Both the position numbers and the translations under genes were made by a program. A stretch of 64,000 nt of DNA from DATJGR01 sp963780795 (GTDB taxonomy: Bacteria > Pseudomonadota > Gammaproteobacteria > Pseudomonadales > Azotimanducaceae), in assembly GCA_963780795.1 (NCBI GenBank), contig CAWADH010000003.1:62001-126000 (forward strand). The letters are read 5' to 3'. The notes beneath the pieces were generated by a model. The model worked only from the letters and a program-made list of their open reading frames with translations, ran no database searches and had not been told where the DNA came from. Each line of letters opens with the position of its first letter. The stretch's first letter is position 1. Below are positions 42,935 through 51,346 of the stretch, piece by piece.

Positions 42935-43528
42935 ATGGCTAAGACGCACGATCACGAAATCGTCTCCATCTACCCGTTCTCGGACGCCGAGACCGAGCAA
43001 CTGATGACCCACTCGAACGAATGCGTACTGATGTGGGCCACCAAGGACGGCTGGCCGGTGGGCGTCATTCATTCGTTCGTCTGGCGCGATGGGAAGATCT
43101 GGATCACGTTCGCCGCGCATCGCCACCGCGCCGCAGCGATACGACGGGACAATCGCGTCTCGGTCTGCGTCAGCAGCGGCGGATACCCGCCGAACGCGGC
43201 GAATACGCTGCCGCGAGGTGCGATCACCTTCAAAGGACGCGCCCAGATCTTCGAGGACCAGGCCACCAAGGACTGGTTCTATCCGGCACTCTCGAAGAAG
43301 CTGAATCCGACGAACGCCGCCGGCGAAGAGTTCTTCAACAACCTGCTCGACTCGCCGCTGCGCGTGGTGCTGGGCGTGACGCCGGAGAAGAAGATCATGT
43401 ACAACGCAGCACTTGCGGGGCGACACATGGCCGGCACGGTCAGCGAGGAAGAACTGGGCGCGCGGCTCGAAGGCGATCGCGTGCGCATGAACAAAGAACG
43501 CGAAGCGAGGGGACTGAAGCCGCGCTGA
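42935..43528 (+). CDS. PPOX-fold flavin-binding protein
   Basis: The 197-residue split-barrel protein (ECVLMWATKDGWPVGVIHSF; KIWITFAAHRHRAAAIRRD) is a clear paralogue of the protein at 47026 (shared SxxEC-W--K-G-P-GVI and GKIW-T). Members bind FMN or F420. AGGAG lies upstream of ATG 42935. Its stop is one base before the transporter start, so both should be cotranslated. Confidence 0.83.
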   Translation: MAKTHDHEIVSIYPFSDAETEQLMTHSNECVLMWATKDGWPVGVIHSFVWRDGKIWITFAAHRHRAAAIRRDNRVSVCVSSGGYPPNAANTLPRGAITFKGRAQIFEDQATKDWFYPALSKKLNPTNAAGEEFFNNLLDSPLRVVLGVTPEKKIMYNAALAGRHMAGTVSEEELGARLEGDRVRMNKEREARGLKPR

Positions 43529-43529
43529 G

Positions 43530-45002
43530 ATGACAGGCGCCGCTGTCCTGAACGGTACGTCGAACGCGATGAGTTGGCGTGTGCGCCTCACGTTCGCGTT
43601 CGGGCAGATTTCAGAAGGTGTGCAGAGCACCGCGTTCGGTTTCTTCCTGTTGTATTTCTACAACCAGGTGCTCGGCCTATCGGGGCTGCTCGCAAGCGTC
43701 GCGATCGTGCTGGCGCTGGTGGTGGATGCGGTCGTCGACCCCGTCGTGGGCTCGTTGTCCGATCGCACGCGCGGGCGCTGGGGACGCCGCCATCCTTACA
43801 TGTACGCCGCGGCGCTGCCGTTCGCGTTGTGTTTCTACCTGCTGTTCGCGCCGCCTGTGGGTCTCGGTACCTTGGGTGTGTTCGCGTGGCTGTTGTCGTT
43901 TTCGATTCTCACGCGCGTCACGCAATCCTGCTATTCGATTCCGCATACCGCGATGACGGCGGAGCTCACGACGCAATACGACGAGCGCACGTTGCTGTCG
44001 GCACTGCGTTCGCTGATGGGATCGATCGGCACGCTGCTGGTGTTTCTGCTCGGCCTGCAGGGCTACTTCAAAGCAACCGCGCAGTATCCCAACGGACAGT
44101 TGAATCCCGAGGCGTATCCGGTGTTCGGCGCCACGTTCGCGCTGATCATCTGCGTAGGTGTATGGGCTTCTGCGCTCGGCACACACGATCAGATCGGACG
44201 ATTGCCGCAATACATACAAGGCGCCGATCGGTTCAGTCTTCTGCAGGTGCTGAAGGATGCGACCCGAGCGTTCTCGTTGCGGTCCTTCAAGGCGATGGTC
44301 GCAACCTGCGTGTTGTGGGGCATGACCATGGGCATGGTCACCGCGCTGTCTCTGTATCTGGGCACGCTGTACTTTCAGTTCACGCTCACGCAGATCAGCT
44401 GGAGCTTTCCCGCGTCGGTCGTCGGCGGCTTCATCGGTGCCGCGCTCACCACGCCGTTGACGCGGATCTTCACCGAGAAGAAAACGCTGTTGATGGGCGG
44501 CCTTGCCTGGTACGCGATCTGGAACACCAGCCCGATCATCCTGCGTCTGCTCGGGCTGTTCCCGGAACCCGGAGATGTACACGGCTTCTACATCGTGATG
44601 GCGGCCAACGCGATCTGCAGCGTCGGCATCGGCGTGCTCGGCGTGATGATCGGCTCGATGGTCGCCGACATCACCGATCAGCACGAAGAAGTGCACGGCA
44701 CGCGCAACGAAGGGATCTACTTCGCGGCGCTGTCGTTTGCCGCGAAGGCCGTGGGTGGATTCGGCATCGTGATTTCGGGCGTCATCGTCGACCTGGCCGG
44801 AATTGGTCGCAGCGCGACGGCGGCGACGCTCGATCCGCACTCAGTCGACTTCCTCGGCATGGCCATGGGTCCGGGCGTGCTCGTGATGATTGCAATAACG
44901 ATCTACGCGGCGAGCTTCTACGGCATAACGCGCGCGGAGCACCGCCGCATCGGCGAAGCAATCAGCCGGAACGCTTCACGCCAGCTGTCCGCGACACCGT
45001 GA
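43530..45002 (+). CDS. GPH-type MFS transporter
   Basis: The 490-residue membrane protein has about 12 hydrophobic segments and the GPH-family pattern: AFGFFLLYFYNQVLGLSGLLA, then DPVVGSLSDRTRGRWGRRHPYM, the cytoplasmic-loop signature of glycoside-pentoside-hexuronide cation symporters. Many members in catabolic clusters carry non-sugar substrates. It follows the PPOX gene and converges on the tetR-type gene. It may import the pathway substrate across the inner membrane after the TonB receptor. Confidence 0.9.
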   Translation: MTGAAVLNGTSNAMSWRVRLTFAFGQISEGVQSTAFGFFLLYFYNQVLGLSGLLASVAIVLALVVDAVVDPVVGSLSDRTRGRWGRRHPYMYAAALPFALCFYLLFAPPVGLGTLGVFAWLLSFSILTRVTQSCYSIPHTAMTAELTTQYDERTLLSALRSLMGSIGTLLVFLLGLQGYFKATAQYPNGQLNPEAYPVFGATFALIICVGVWASALGTHDQIGRLPQYIQGADRFSLLQVLKDATRAFSLRSFKAMVATCVLWGMTMGMVTALSLYLGTLYFQFTLTQISWSFPASVVGGFIGAALTTPLTRIFTEKKTLLMGGLAWYAIWNTSPIILRLLGLFPEPGDVHGFYIVMAANAICSVGIGVLGVMIGSMVADITDQHEEVHGTRNEGIYFAALSFAAKAVGGFGIVISGVIVDLAGIGRSATAATLDPHSVDFLGMAMGPGVLVMIAITIYAASFYGITRAEHRRIGEAISRNASRQLSATP

Positions 45003-45013
45003 TCTCGCGCCCG

Positions 45014-45718
45014 CTAGCCACGTCGTACTTCCCGCGCGTGCGTGCGCGTGTTGGTGTTCAAGCGCGCACGCGCGCGTACCAACTGCTTCTGCGCTGCCTC
45101 TACACGCGCCCGCAACAGCGCGTGCGATTTCCCGCCGACCACGCCGAGCAGTACCAGCCCCGTCGAAAAACGCATCGTCGGCCGAAGGCTCGCGTCGGAG
45201 AACAAGCCCGAGCTCCAGATCACCGAAGCGTTGATGCACGCAGTGGTCAGCTGTTCGGCGACCGGAAGCAGGGCTACCCAGGCCGACAGTTGCCGCTCGC
45301 CGCGCATCGTTGCGAGTTCGCGTTCGAACGCCTCCGTGAGCTGCACCGCGATACGCTGCTGCACCGCGGTCGTGCTTTCGAGCGACATGAACGCTTCGAG
45401 CAGACGCTGGTGATACCCGGAGAACGTCAGCAACTGTTGCGCGCATTGGTCGACGATCACCAGCAGACGCTTGAAACCGGAATCGGCGCGCGACAGCGCA
45501 CCACCGTTCATGACACCGACGAAGTGATCTTCGATCGCGGCGCCGAGCAGGCCGTCCTTGCCGCCGAACTGGTTGTACAGCGTCGGCACGCTGACTCGAC
45601 ATCGCTCGGCGAGCTCGCGCACTTTGACCGCTTCGTAGCCGACCTCGGCGATCATTTCGCGCGCAGTGGCGAGAATTGCGGAGCGTCGCTCGAGGCGTTG
45701 CCTGGTAAGCATATCCAT
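45014..45718 (-). CDS. TetR-family transcriptional regulator
   Basis: The 234-residue protein has an N-terminal helix-turn-helix (AILATAREMIAEVGYEAVKVRELAERCRVSVPTLYNQFGGKDGLLG) and a helical ligand domain. TetR proteins usually repress until a small molecule binds. It diverges from the SDR gene at 45811, and the 92-base gap holds a perfect 14-base palindrome, the expected arrangement for autoregulation and control of the downstream operon (45811-48367). Confidence 0.92.
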   Translation of the reverse strand: MDMLTRQRLERRSAILATAREMIAEVGYEAVKVRELAERCRVSVPTLYNQFGGKDGLLGAAIEDHFVGVMNGGALSRADSGFKRLLVIVDQCAQQLLTFSGYHQRLLEAFMSLESTTAVQQRIAVQLTEAFERELATMRGERQLSAWVALLPVAEQLTTACINASVIWSSGLFSDASLRPTMRFSTGLVLLGVVGGKSHALLRARVEAAQKQLVRARARLNTNTRTHAREVRRG

Positions 45719-45737
45719 TGCGGGATGCTATCAGCGT

Positions 45738-45772
45738 TTGAACATGTTCAATACAGTTGAACTCGTTATACT
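45738..45772 (+). promoter_or_regulatory. Palindromic TetR operator candidate with overlapping promoter
   Basis: TTGAACATGTTCAA at 45738-45751 is a perfect 14-base palindrome, and a third half site TTGAAC lies at 45757-45762. TATACT at 45767-45772 is a good -10 box for the SDR operon starting at 45811. A repressor bound to the palindrome would cover the promoter and lie next to the tetR-type start at 45718. Confidence 0.7.
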
Positions 45773-45810
45773 CCGGCGCCGGAGTCGAGTTGGCTAACGA
45801 GGCATAGCGG

Positions 45811-46638
45811 ATGGGCAAGTTGACCGGAAAGATCGCAGTGGTAACCGGCGCGAGCAGAGGCATCGGCAAAGGCATCGCGCTCGCTCTCGGCGCCGAAGGC
45901 TGCACCGTGTACGTCACCGGCCGCACCACCGGCGCGGGTGAGCGCACCATCGACACCACCGCCCGCCTCGTGACGGAAGCAGGCGGCATCGGTCGCGCGA
46001 TCCGTTGCGATCACGGCATCGACGCCGATATCGCTGCCGCGTTCGCAAAGATTCGCGACGAAGCGGGCCACATCGACTACCTGGTGAACAACGTCTACAA
46101 GATTCCCAGCCCGCCGGCGTGGGGCGGCGGCTTCTGGGATCACCCGATCCAGATATGGGACGACCAGGTGGGCATCGGTCTGCGCGCGCACTACGTCGCG
46201 AGCTGGCACGCGGCGCAGTTGCTGTTCGCAAGCGGACCGGGTGCGGCGATTCTCAACGTCTCGTCGCCTGGCGGTCAGAGCTACCACTTCTCGAGTTCGT
46301 ACGGCGCGGGCAAGGCCGGGCTCGATCGGCTGACGGCCGACATGGCCATCGAACTGAAACCGAAAGGCGTTGCGGCCGTGGTTCTGTACCCGGGCTCGGT
46401 ATCGACCGAGTTCATCCAGGACGCCGCAAAAGAACGTGCCATGGATCTGTCGCAGTCGCAGACGCCGCTGTTCGTCGGACGCGCGGCCGTCGCGCTGCTG
46501 ACCGCGCGCGATCTGATGGATCGCAGCGGCACCATTCAATGGGTCGAGGATCTCGCAGAGGAGTTCGACATCGTCGACGAAAACGGTCGCCGTCCGCCGC
46601 GCTATCCGCGTCGCGCAGAGGCGGCGCGACACGCATGA
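45811..46638 (+). CDS. SDR family oxidoreductase (DHRS1-like)
   Basis: The 275-residue SDR has TGASRGIG, an Arg after strand two (TGRTT) favouring NADP(H), NNVY in place of NNAG, and YGAGK as the active-site YxxxK. The NN-V-Y variant and length are typical of the DHRS1-like group. It is the first gene of the TetR-controlled operon with the ABM monooxygenase, PPOX and second SDR genes. Confidence 0.88.
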   Translation: MGKLTGKIAVVTGASRGIGKGIALALGAEGCTVYVTGRTTGAGERTIDTTARLVTEAGGIGRAIRCDHGIDADIAAAFAKIRDEAGHIDYLVNNVYKIPSPPAWGGGFWDHPIQIWDDQVGIGLRAHYVASWHAAQLLFASGPGAAILNVSSPGGQSYHFSSSYGAGKAGLDRLTADMAIELKPKGVAAVVLYPGSVSTEFIQDAAKERAMDLSQSQTPLFVGRAAVALLTARDLMDRSGTIQWVEDLAEEFDIVDENGRRPPRYPRRAEAARHA

Positions 46639-46657
46639 CAACGAGCAAGAGGTCTCC

Positions 46658-47020
46658 ATGCAGAAGATGATCATCATCGCCGGGACAATCGATCTTCAGG
46701 ATCCGGGCAAGCGCGACGAAACGCTCGCCATCGCCAGCAAGCTGCAGCAGAAGACGCGCGACGAGGAGCCCGGCTGCCTCGCATATGTCTTCTCCGCCGA
46801 TCCGTGCGTGGACGGACGGCTGGTGGTGCACGAGTTGTGGCGCGACGAAGCGAGTCTTGCAGCGCACTTCAAGCATCCGAACTACCTGAACATGCGCGAC
46901 GCGTTGGGGCGCATCGGGCTGAAGGGCGCCGACAACAAGAAGTATCGGGTCGACCTCTCGGAACCTGTCTACGACTCGACGTTCACGCCGAGAGCCGACT
47001 TTTTCACTGAGGGGAAGTAG
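46658..47020 (+). CDS. Antibiotic-biosynthesis-monooxygenase (ABM) domain protein
   Basis: The 120-residue protein is a ferredoxin-like ABM fold (IIIAGTIDLQDPGKRDE; TRDEEPGCLAYVFSADP; LVVHELWRDEASLAAHF). Members oxidise quinols and polyketides or act as heme-degrading-type monooxygenases, without cofactor. AAGAGG precedes the ATG. The gene lies 19 bases after the SDR, within the TetR-controlled operon. Confidence 0.87.
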   Translation: MQKMIIIAGTIDLQDPGKRDETLAIASKLQQKTRDEEPGCLAYVFSADPCVDGRLVVHELWRDEASLAAHFKHPNYLNMRDALGRIGLKGADNKKYRVDLSEPVYDSTFTPRADFFTEGK

Positions 47021-47025
47021 GCGCG

Positions 47026-47580
47026 ATGAAGCAGGTCACCAACTACGACGACGTCAAACAGTACCGCCTCGATCCGGACCGGGAACAGGAACTCGTCAGA
47101 ACTGCCGGTGAGTGCGTCTTCATCTGGGCAAACAAGGCCGGACACCCACTTGGCGTCATCACGGCCTATGTCCCCGTCAACGGCAAGATCTGGATGACGG
47201 CCACCCGCGAACGCGTGCGCATCAAAGCGATCGCCCGCGACCCGCGCTCGTCCGTGGTGATGTCCAGCAAAGGCACACCGATGGGTGGAGGCAAGACCGT
47301 GACCTACAAAGGTCACACCGTCATTCACGACGATCACAAAACCAAGATGTGGATGTACCGCATCCTCGCCGCCGGCATGGCCGGCGCGAAAGACGAAGGC
47401 AACGCGTTCACCGCCGGTCTCGATCCGGAGATATTCGTGCGCTTTCTGGACACCCCGGAGCGCGTGGTATTGGAATTCACGCCCGAAATGTCGATTCCGT
47501 TCGACGGCGACAAGATGGCGCAAGGTACGGCAGCCGCGTACGCGCAACTGGCGGCCGAGAATGCAGGCACGAAACGGTGA
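47026..47580 (+). CDS. PPOX-fold flavin/F420-binding protein
   Basis: The 184-residue split-barrel protein (ECVFIWANKAGHPLGVITAYV; GKIWMTATRERVRIKAIARD; TPMGGGKTVTYKGHTVIH) is paralogous to the protein at 42935. It follows the ABM gene by five bases and precedes the second SDR by seven. The pair of PPOX proteins flanking the transporter and regulator suggests they act on related substrates. Confidence 0.83.
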   Translation: MKQVTNYDDVKQYRLDPDREQELVRTAGECVFIWANKAGHPLGVITAYVPVNGKIWMTATRERVRIKAIARDPRSSVVMSSKGTPMGGGKTVTYKGHTVIHDDHKTKMWMYRILAAGMAGAKDEGNAFTAGLDPEIFVRFLDTPERVVLEFTPEMSIPFDGDKMAQGTAAAYAQLAAENAGTKR

Positions 47581-47587
47581 GGTGTTT

Positions 47588-48367
47588 ATGGGACGCGTAG
47601 ACGGAAAAGTTGCCATCGTGACCGGCGGTGCGATGGGTTTGGGCGAGGCCGATTCGACCGCATTGGCACGCGAGGGCGCGCGCGTCGTAGTGACCGACGT
47701 CAATCGCGAACGCGGCGCTGCCGTGGCCAAAGCCATCGGCGCCGAGTACCGCTTCCACGACGTGACGAACGAAGCGCAATGGATCGAGTTGATCGGCGAC
47801 GTAGTGAAGCAATACGGCGCGCTGCACATCCTCGTGAACAACGCAGGCATCGTCGAACCCGGCAACATCGAAACGCAGACGTACGACGAATACAAACGGC
47901 AGATGGCAGTGAGCGCGGACGGCACGTTCCTCGGCTGCAAATACGCGGTGCCGGCCATCGCGAAGAGCGGCGGCGGCTCGATCGTCAACATGGCGTCGAT
48001 CGCGTCGAAGCGCGGAGTGCACAACGTTGCCGCCTACTGCGCGGCCAAAGGCGCGATCGAAGCGTTGTCGCGCGCGGTGGCCGTGCATTGCCTCATCGAG
48101 AAGAACAACGTGCGCTGCAACTCGATTCACCCGGGCAGCATCGATACGCCCATGGTACGCGGTATCGGCGCCAAGCTCGCGGCCGCCGGCCTCGTGAACA
48201 CGCAAACGCCGAACACGCCCCCGCCCACGCAACAACGCCTGGGTGAACCGCTCGACATCGCGAATCTGGTGCTGTTTCTCGCCTCCGACGAATCGAAGTT
48301 CATCAGCGGCCAGGAGTTCGTTCCGGACGGCGGCATCTCGGCCGTGATGGCGCCGTTCCCGAGCTGA
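47588..48367 (+). CDS. SDR family oxidoreductase
   Basis: The 259-residue classical SDR has TGGAMGLG, an Asp after strand two (TDVNRER) favouring NAD, NNAG, NMASIASKRG and YCAAK. GTGAGG precedes ATG 47588. It resembles 3-alpha/20-beta-hydroxysteroid and cyclohexanol dehydrogenases of this length (GLG motif), but the substrate is not determined. It ends the TetR-controlled operon and converges on a carotenoid oxygenase gene. Confidence 0.9.
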   Translation: MGRVDGKVAIVTGGAMGLGEADSTALAREGARVVVTDVNRERGAAVAKAIGAEYRFHDVTNEAQWIELIGDVVKQYGALHILVNNAGIVEPGNIETQTYDEYKRQMAVSADGTFLGCKYAVPAIAKSGGGSIVNMASIASKRGVHNVAAYCAAKGAIEALSRAVAVHCLIEKNNVRCNSIHPGSIDTPMVRGIGAKLAAAGLVNTQTPNTPPPTQQRLGEPLDIANLVLFLASDESKFISGQEFVPDGGISAVMAPFPS

Positions 48368-48391
48368 CGAGGCGACAAAGTGGCCGCGCCG

Positions 48392-49858
48392 TCAGGCGGT
48401 GTCCCATGCTCCATGAAAGCCGTAGGGTTGCAGCGGCAGCGCAACCGTGGCGACGGGGCCGGTCGCCAGACGATCCGCTTCGAAGATGCAGACGTCGGTG
48501 CGCGCGGCTAAGCCGTCGTATACCAGTGCGATGACCCAGCCGTCGTCGGCATCCGTCGCATCAGGCCGCGGCGCGAACACCGGTTCGCCGACGAACTGAT
48601 GCTCGGTGGCTGCCCAGATCTCCGTCGGACGTTCGGCGTCCTGCGTATCGACACGCGCGATCGCGTCGAACGGATCGGACTTCGTGCGGTCGCTGCGGGT
48701 CGATGCATAGATCGCGGGCACCTCGAGCCCCTCGCGTAGCGGATGAACGCGCGGAAAGTCGAGACCGTAGTCGGACATCTGCCGCCAGGCGGCGACGTCG
48801 GAGTCGTCACGGATCGTTGCTCTGAACAAACGTTGCGGTGCACGGGTATCCGGCAGCCCCGGATCCAGCGGACGCATCGCGCCCTGGAAGCCGAATTCGT
48901 GGCCGAACGCGAATGATTCGAACGCGCACAGATCGACGGCGCACGTCGCGGCATCGACGTCGAAGGCGTTGGCGAAGTGCACGACGAACGTATGTTGCGG
49001 CAACGCGATCGTTCGCACCGGCCCCGGTCGACCGCGTGGAATCAGATACAGTACACCCGGTTGCGATGAATCCGGCGCGATCGCGTCGATCAGGGTCTTG
49101 AGCCCCAGGGTCGCAGAGACAAAAGCCAGCGCGTCGACCTTCAGCGCGTTACCCGGCAACACATACCAACGCGGCGTCACGACGAAGTCGTGCACGAAAT
49201 GCATTCCGGGCACGCTCGTCTCACACGAGGCCACCTCGGAGCCTTCAAGGTCGTACTCGCGAAAGGTGAAACGCGACGGCATGCCCATCTTGATACTGCA
49301 ACCAACCAGCCGGTCGGCGAAGCTGTCGAGCCGCATGTGCGCCAGAAAAGCGCCGTTGGGCAATGACCCTGCGAAGTTTTCTTCGCCGAGCGTGGCCAAT
49401 GATTGCGAATCCAGCGCGTACGGGCGCCCTCCTTCCCAACCGCAGAGCAGTCGGCCCGCCCACGGCACGATCGTGGTGTTGGCGACGTTGCGCGGAGCCG
49501 GCGCGAACAGGTTCTTCCACAGCGACTCCGAGGGATTGGTGCCGAGACCGCGGTGCACCAGCCTGCCCGCTGCGCGTTCGGCGTCATACGCCGGTGTATG
49601 AACGAAGCGTGATCGCAGTTCGGCGCCACCCCCCTGCGTGAACGTCAGCGAGCGAACAAGCCCGTGACCATCGAACGGATGCGCCAGGCGGTCGCCGATC
49701 TTCGTCCAACCTGGACCGTTCTGCAGGTGTCGACCGCCGCGTAACGCCGGGGGAATGGTTCCCCGCACCGACGCGGCGGGAATCGAGATGTCGCATTCGC
49801 CCGGCGTTGCCGTCATGACGGCATTCCACGAGCGTGCGCGCGAGAGCATCGCCGTCAT
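48392..49858 (-). CDS. Carotenoid/lignostilbene-type cleavage oxygenase
   Basis: The 488-residue propeller enzyme has the iron histidines in LAHMRLD, FVHDFVV, VVHFANAFD and the C-terminal FHGAW. It is only distantly related to the oxygenase at 20869 (NGPGWTK in place of NGANPQY). GGAGGTCGAA precedes ATG 49858; GTG 49870 would add four residues. A cytoplasmic enzyme cleaving a conjugated double bond of an isoprenoid or stilbenoid is implied. It lies upstream of no coupled gene and 30 bases downstream of the SnoaL gene. Confidence 0.88.
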   Translation of the reverse strand: MTAMLSRARSWNAVMTATPGECDISIPAASVRGTIPPALRGGRHLQNGPGWTKIGDRLAHPFDGHGLVRSLTFTQGGGAELRSRFVHTPAYDAERAAGRLVHRGLGTNPSESLWKNLFAPAPRNVANTTIVPWAGRLLCGWEGGRPYALDSQSLATLGEENFAGSLPNGAFLAHMRLDSFADRLVGCSIKMGMPSRFTFREYDLEGSEVASCETSVPGMHFVHDFVVTPRWYVLPGNALKVDALAFVSATLGLKTLIDAIAPDSSQPGVLYLIPRGRPGPVRTIALPQHTFVVHFANAFDVDAATCAVDLCAFESFAFGHEFGFQGAMRPLDPGLPDTRAPQRLFRATIRDDSDVAAWRQMSDYGLDFPRVHPLREGLEVPAIYASTRSDRTKSDPFDAIARVDTQDAERPTEIWAATEHQFVGEPVFAPRPDATDADDGWVIALVYDGLAARTDVCIFEADRLATGPVATVALPLQPYGFHGAWDTA

Positions 49859-49888
49859 TTCGACCTCCACGGAACGCGCGGGCGTTCG

Positions 49889-50293
49889 CTACTGCGCGTT
49901 CAGCACCTTGTAGACGCGTTTCTGGAAGAACCAGCGTCCGCCGCGTTTGACATAGTCGTCTTCGTATTGGCCGGTGATCGCGCGTTTGACGCCGTCCTTC
50001 TGGTGCAGGAACTCCTGCTGGTACCAGGTTGCATGCGCGGTATCGCCCGACACCACCATCGGTCCGGCCGACGCGAAGAAGCCGACGAAGGAAAAGCCTC
50101 CCATCATCTGCTTCCACATCGGGAAGAATGCGGCCTTCCCCTTGACTTCGCCCATCCCCGGCAACGACCACACAGCGTCGTCGGTCCAGTTCGCCGCCCA
50201 CGCGTCGCCGTCGAAACGCATCACTGCATCGTTGTACGAATCCACCAACTCGCGAATCGCGAGCCGATCCTCCACGGGTCCACTGCTGATCAT
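49889..50293 (-). CDS. SnoaL-like/NTF2-fold protein
   Basis: The 134-residue NTF2-fold protein (DRLAIRELVDSYNDAVMRFDGDAWAANWTDDAVWSLPG; QYEDDYVKRGGRWFFQKRVYKVL) is a SnoaL-like member, different from the three-gene paralogue group at 28711-35803. GAGAGG precedes ATG 50293. It is cotranscribed with the downstream carotenoid oxygenase and may process its product. Confidence 0.82.
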   Translation of the reverse strand: MISSGPVEDRLAIRELVDSYNDAVMRFDGDAWAANWTDDAVWSLPGMGEVKGKAAFFPMWKQMMGGFSFVGFFASAGPMVVSGDTAHATWYQQEFLHQKDGVKRAITGQYEDDYVKRGGRWFFQKRVYKVLNAQ

Positions 50294-50465
50294 TGTGTTT
50301 TCACCTCTCGCTTTCGCTGCCTCTCGTTTTCGACAGGTGCGATGTCTGCCCCAGGCTGCAAGTGAGCCACGTCGAGTCAACGAACGCAAATCATGCGCGC
50401 CTTCGCTTGATCGTCAGGATCGGCGCCACGTAAGATCGTGACCCTGAACACCACCAGGAAATCGG

Positions 50466-51338
50466 ATGAAATTCGGTCTAGCGTTCGCCAGCAGCGTGGC
50501 CATCGACGGCCCCTCCACCCTCGAAATATGCCGCCGCGCCGAAGCGGCGGGTTTCGAATCAGTCTGGGGCGGTGAGCACGTGGTGTTGCCCGACGCGATC
50601 GGATCGCGCTATCCCTACACCGCCGACGGCAAGATTCCTGCCGAGCCGGATACGCCGATTCCCGACCCACTGATCTGGCTGGCGTTCGCGGCCGCCGCGG
50701 CACCGACGTTGCGCCTGGGCACGTGCATCCTGATCGTGCCGCAGCGCAATCCACTGGTGCTCGCGAAGGCACTCGCAACGCTCGATCGCTTGTCCGGCGG
50801 CCGCGTCGAACTCGGACTCGGTGTCGGCTGGATGAAGGAAGAGTTCGCCGCGCTCGGCGTGCCATGGGAACGCCGCGGCGCGCGCAACGACGAATACATC
50901 GCCGCGATGCGCGCGCTGTGGGCCGGTCCGCATGCGGAGTTTCACGGCGAGTTCGTCGACTTCGCACCGGTGACCTGCAGTCCGCGGCCGGTGCAGAAGT
51001 CCATTCCGATTCTGGTGGGCGGCGACACCGACGCCGCGATTCAGCGGGCGGTACGCCTCGCGGACGGCTACTTTCCCGGAGAAGGCGACGCGGAGCGCCT
51101 GCGTCTCCTGATTGCACGTTTACGCGCCGCAGCGGAACGCGCCGACCGCGATCCGGACAGCATCGAAATCAATGCGATGTTCGGCGCGCAAATGGCAGAC
51201 CCCATAGCCGGCGCGCAGCAGCTGGCGGAAATCGGCGTGGGCCGCGCGATGCTTCCCGCTTTCTTCTTCGCCGGCCCGGGTGGATTGGACCGCCTCAGCG
51301 AATTCGGCGAGCGCGTGGTGTTACCCACACGGTCCTGA
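50466..51338 (+). CDS. LLM-class flavin-dependent (F420-type) oxidoreductase
   Basis: The 290-residue protein has MKFGLAFASS at the start, GFESVWGGEHVVLPD near 34, LTIVPQRNPLVLAKALATLDRLSGGRVELGLGVGW-type segments near 90-125 and ADGYFPGEGD near 205. It fits the probable F420-dependent branch (TIGR03619-like). The ATG follows GGAAATCGG. It starts a short plus-strand unit and converges on the aldo/keto reductase. Confidence 0.87.
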   Translation: MKFGLAFASSVAIDGPSTLEICRRAEAAGFESVWGGEHVVLPDAIGSRYPYTADGKIPAEPDTPIPDPLIWLAFAAAAAPTLRLGTCILIVPQRNPLVLAKALATLDRLSGGRVELGLGVGWMKEEFAALGVPWERRGARNDEYIAAMRALWAGPHAEFHGEFVDFAPVTCSPRPVQKSIPILVGGDTDAAIQRAVRLADGYFPGEGDAERLRLLIARLRAAAERADRDPDSIEINAMFGAQMADPIAGAQQLAEIGVGRAMLPAFFFAGPGGLDRLSEFGERVVLPTRS

Positions 51339-51346
51339 CGACTCCG

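Noticed and set aside
43574..45760. 728-residue plus-strand frame over the transporter
   Set aside because: His/Arg-rich shadow of the MFS gene, without transmembrane pattern.
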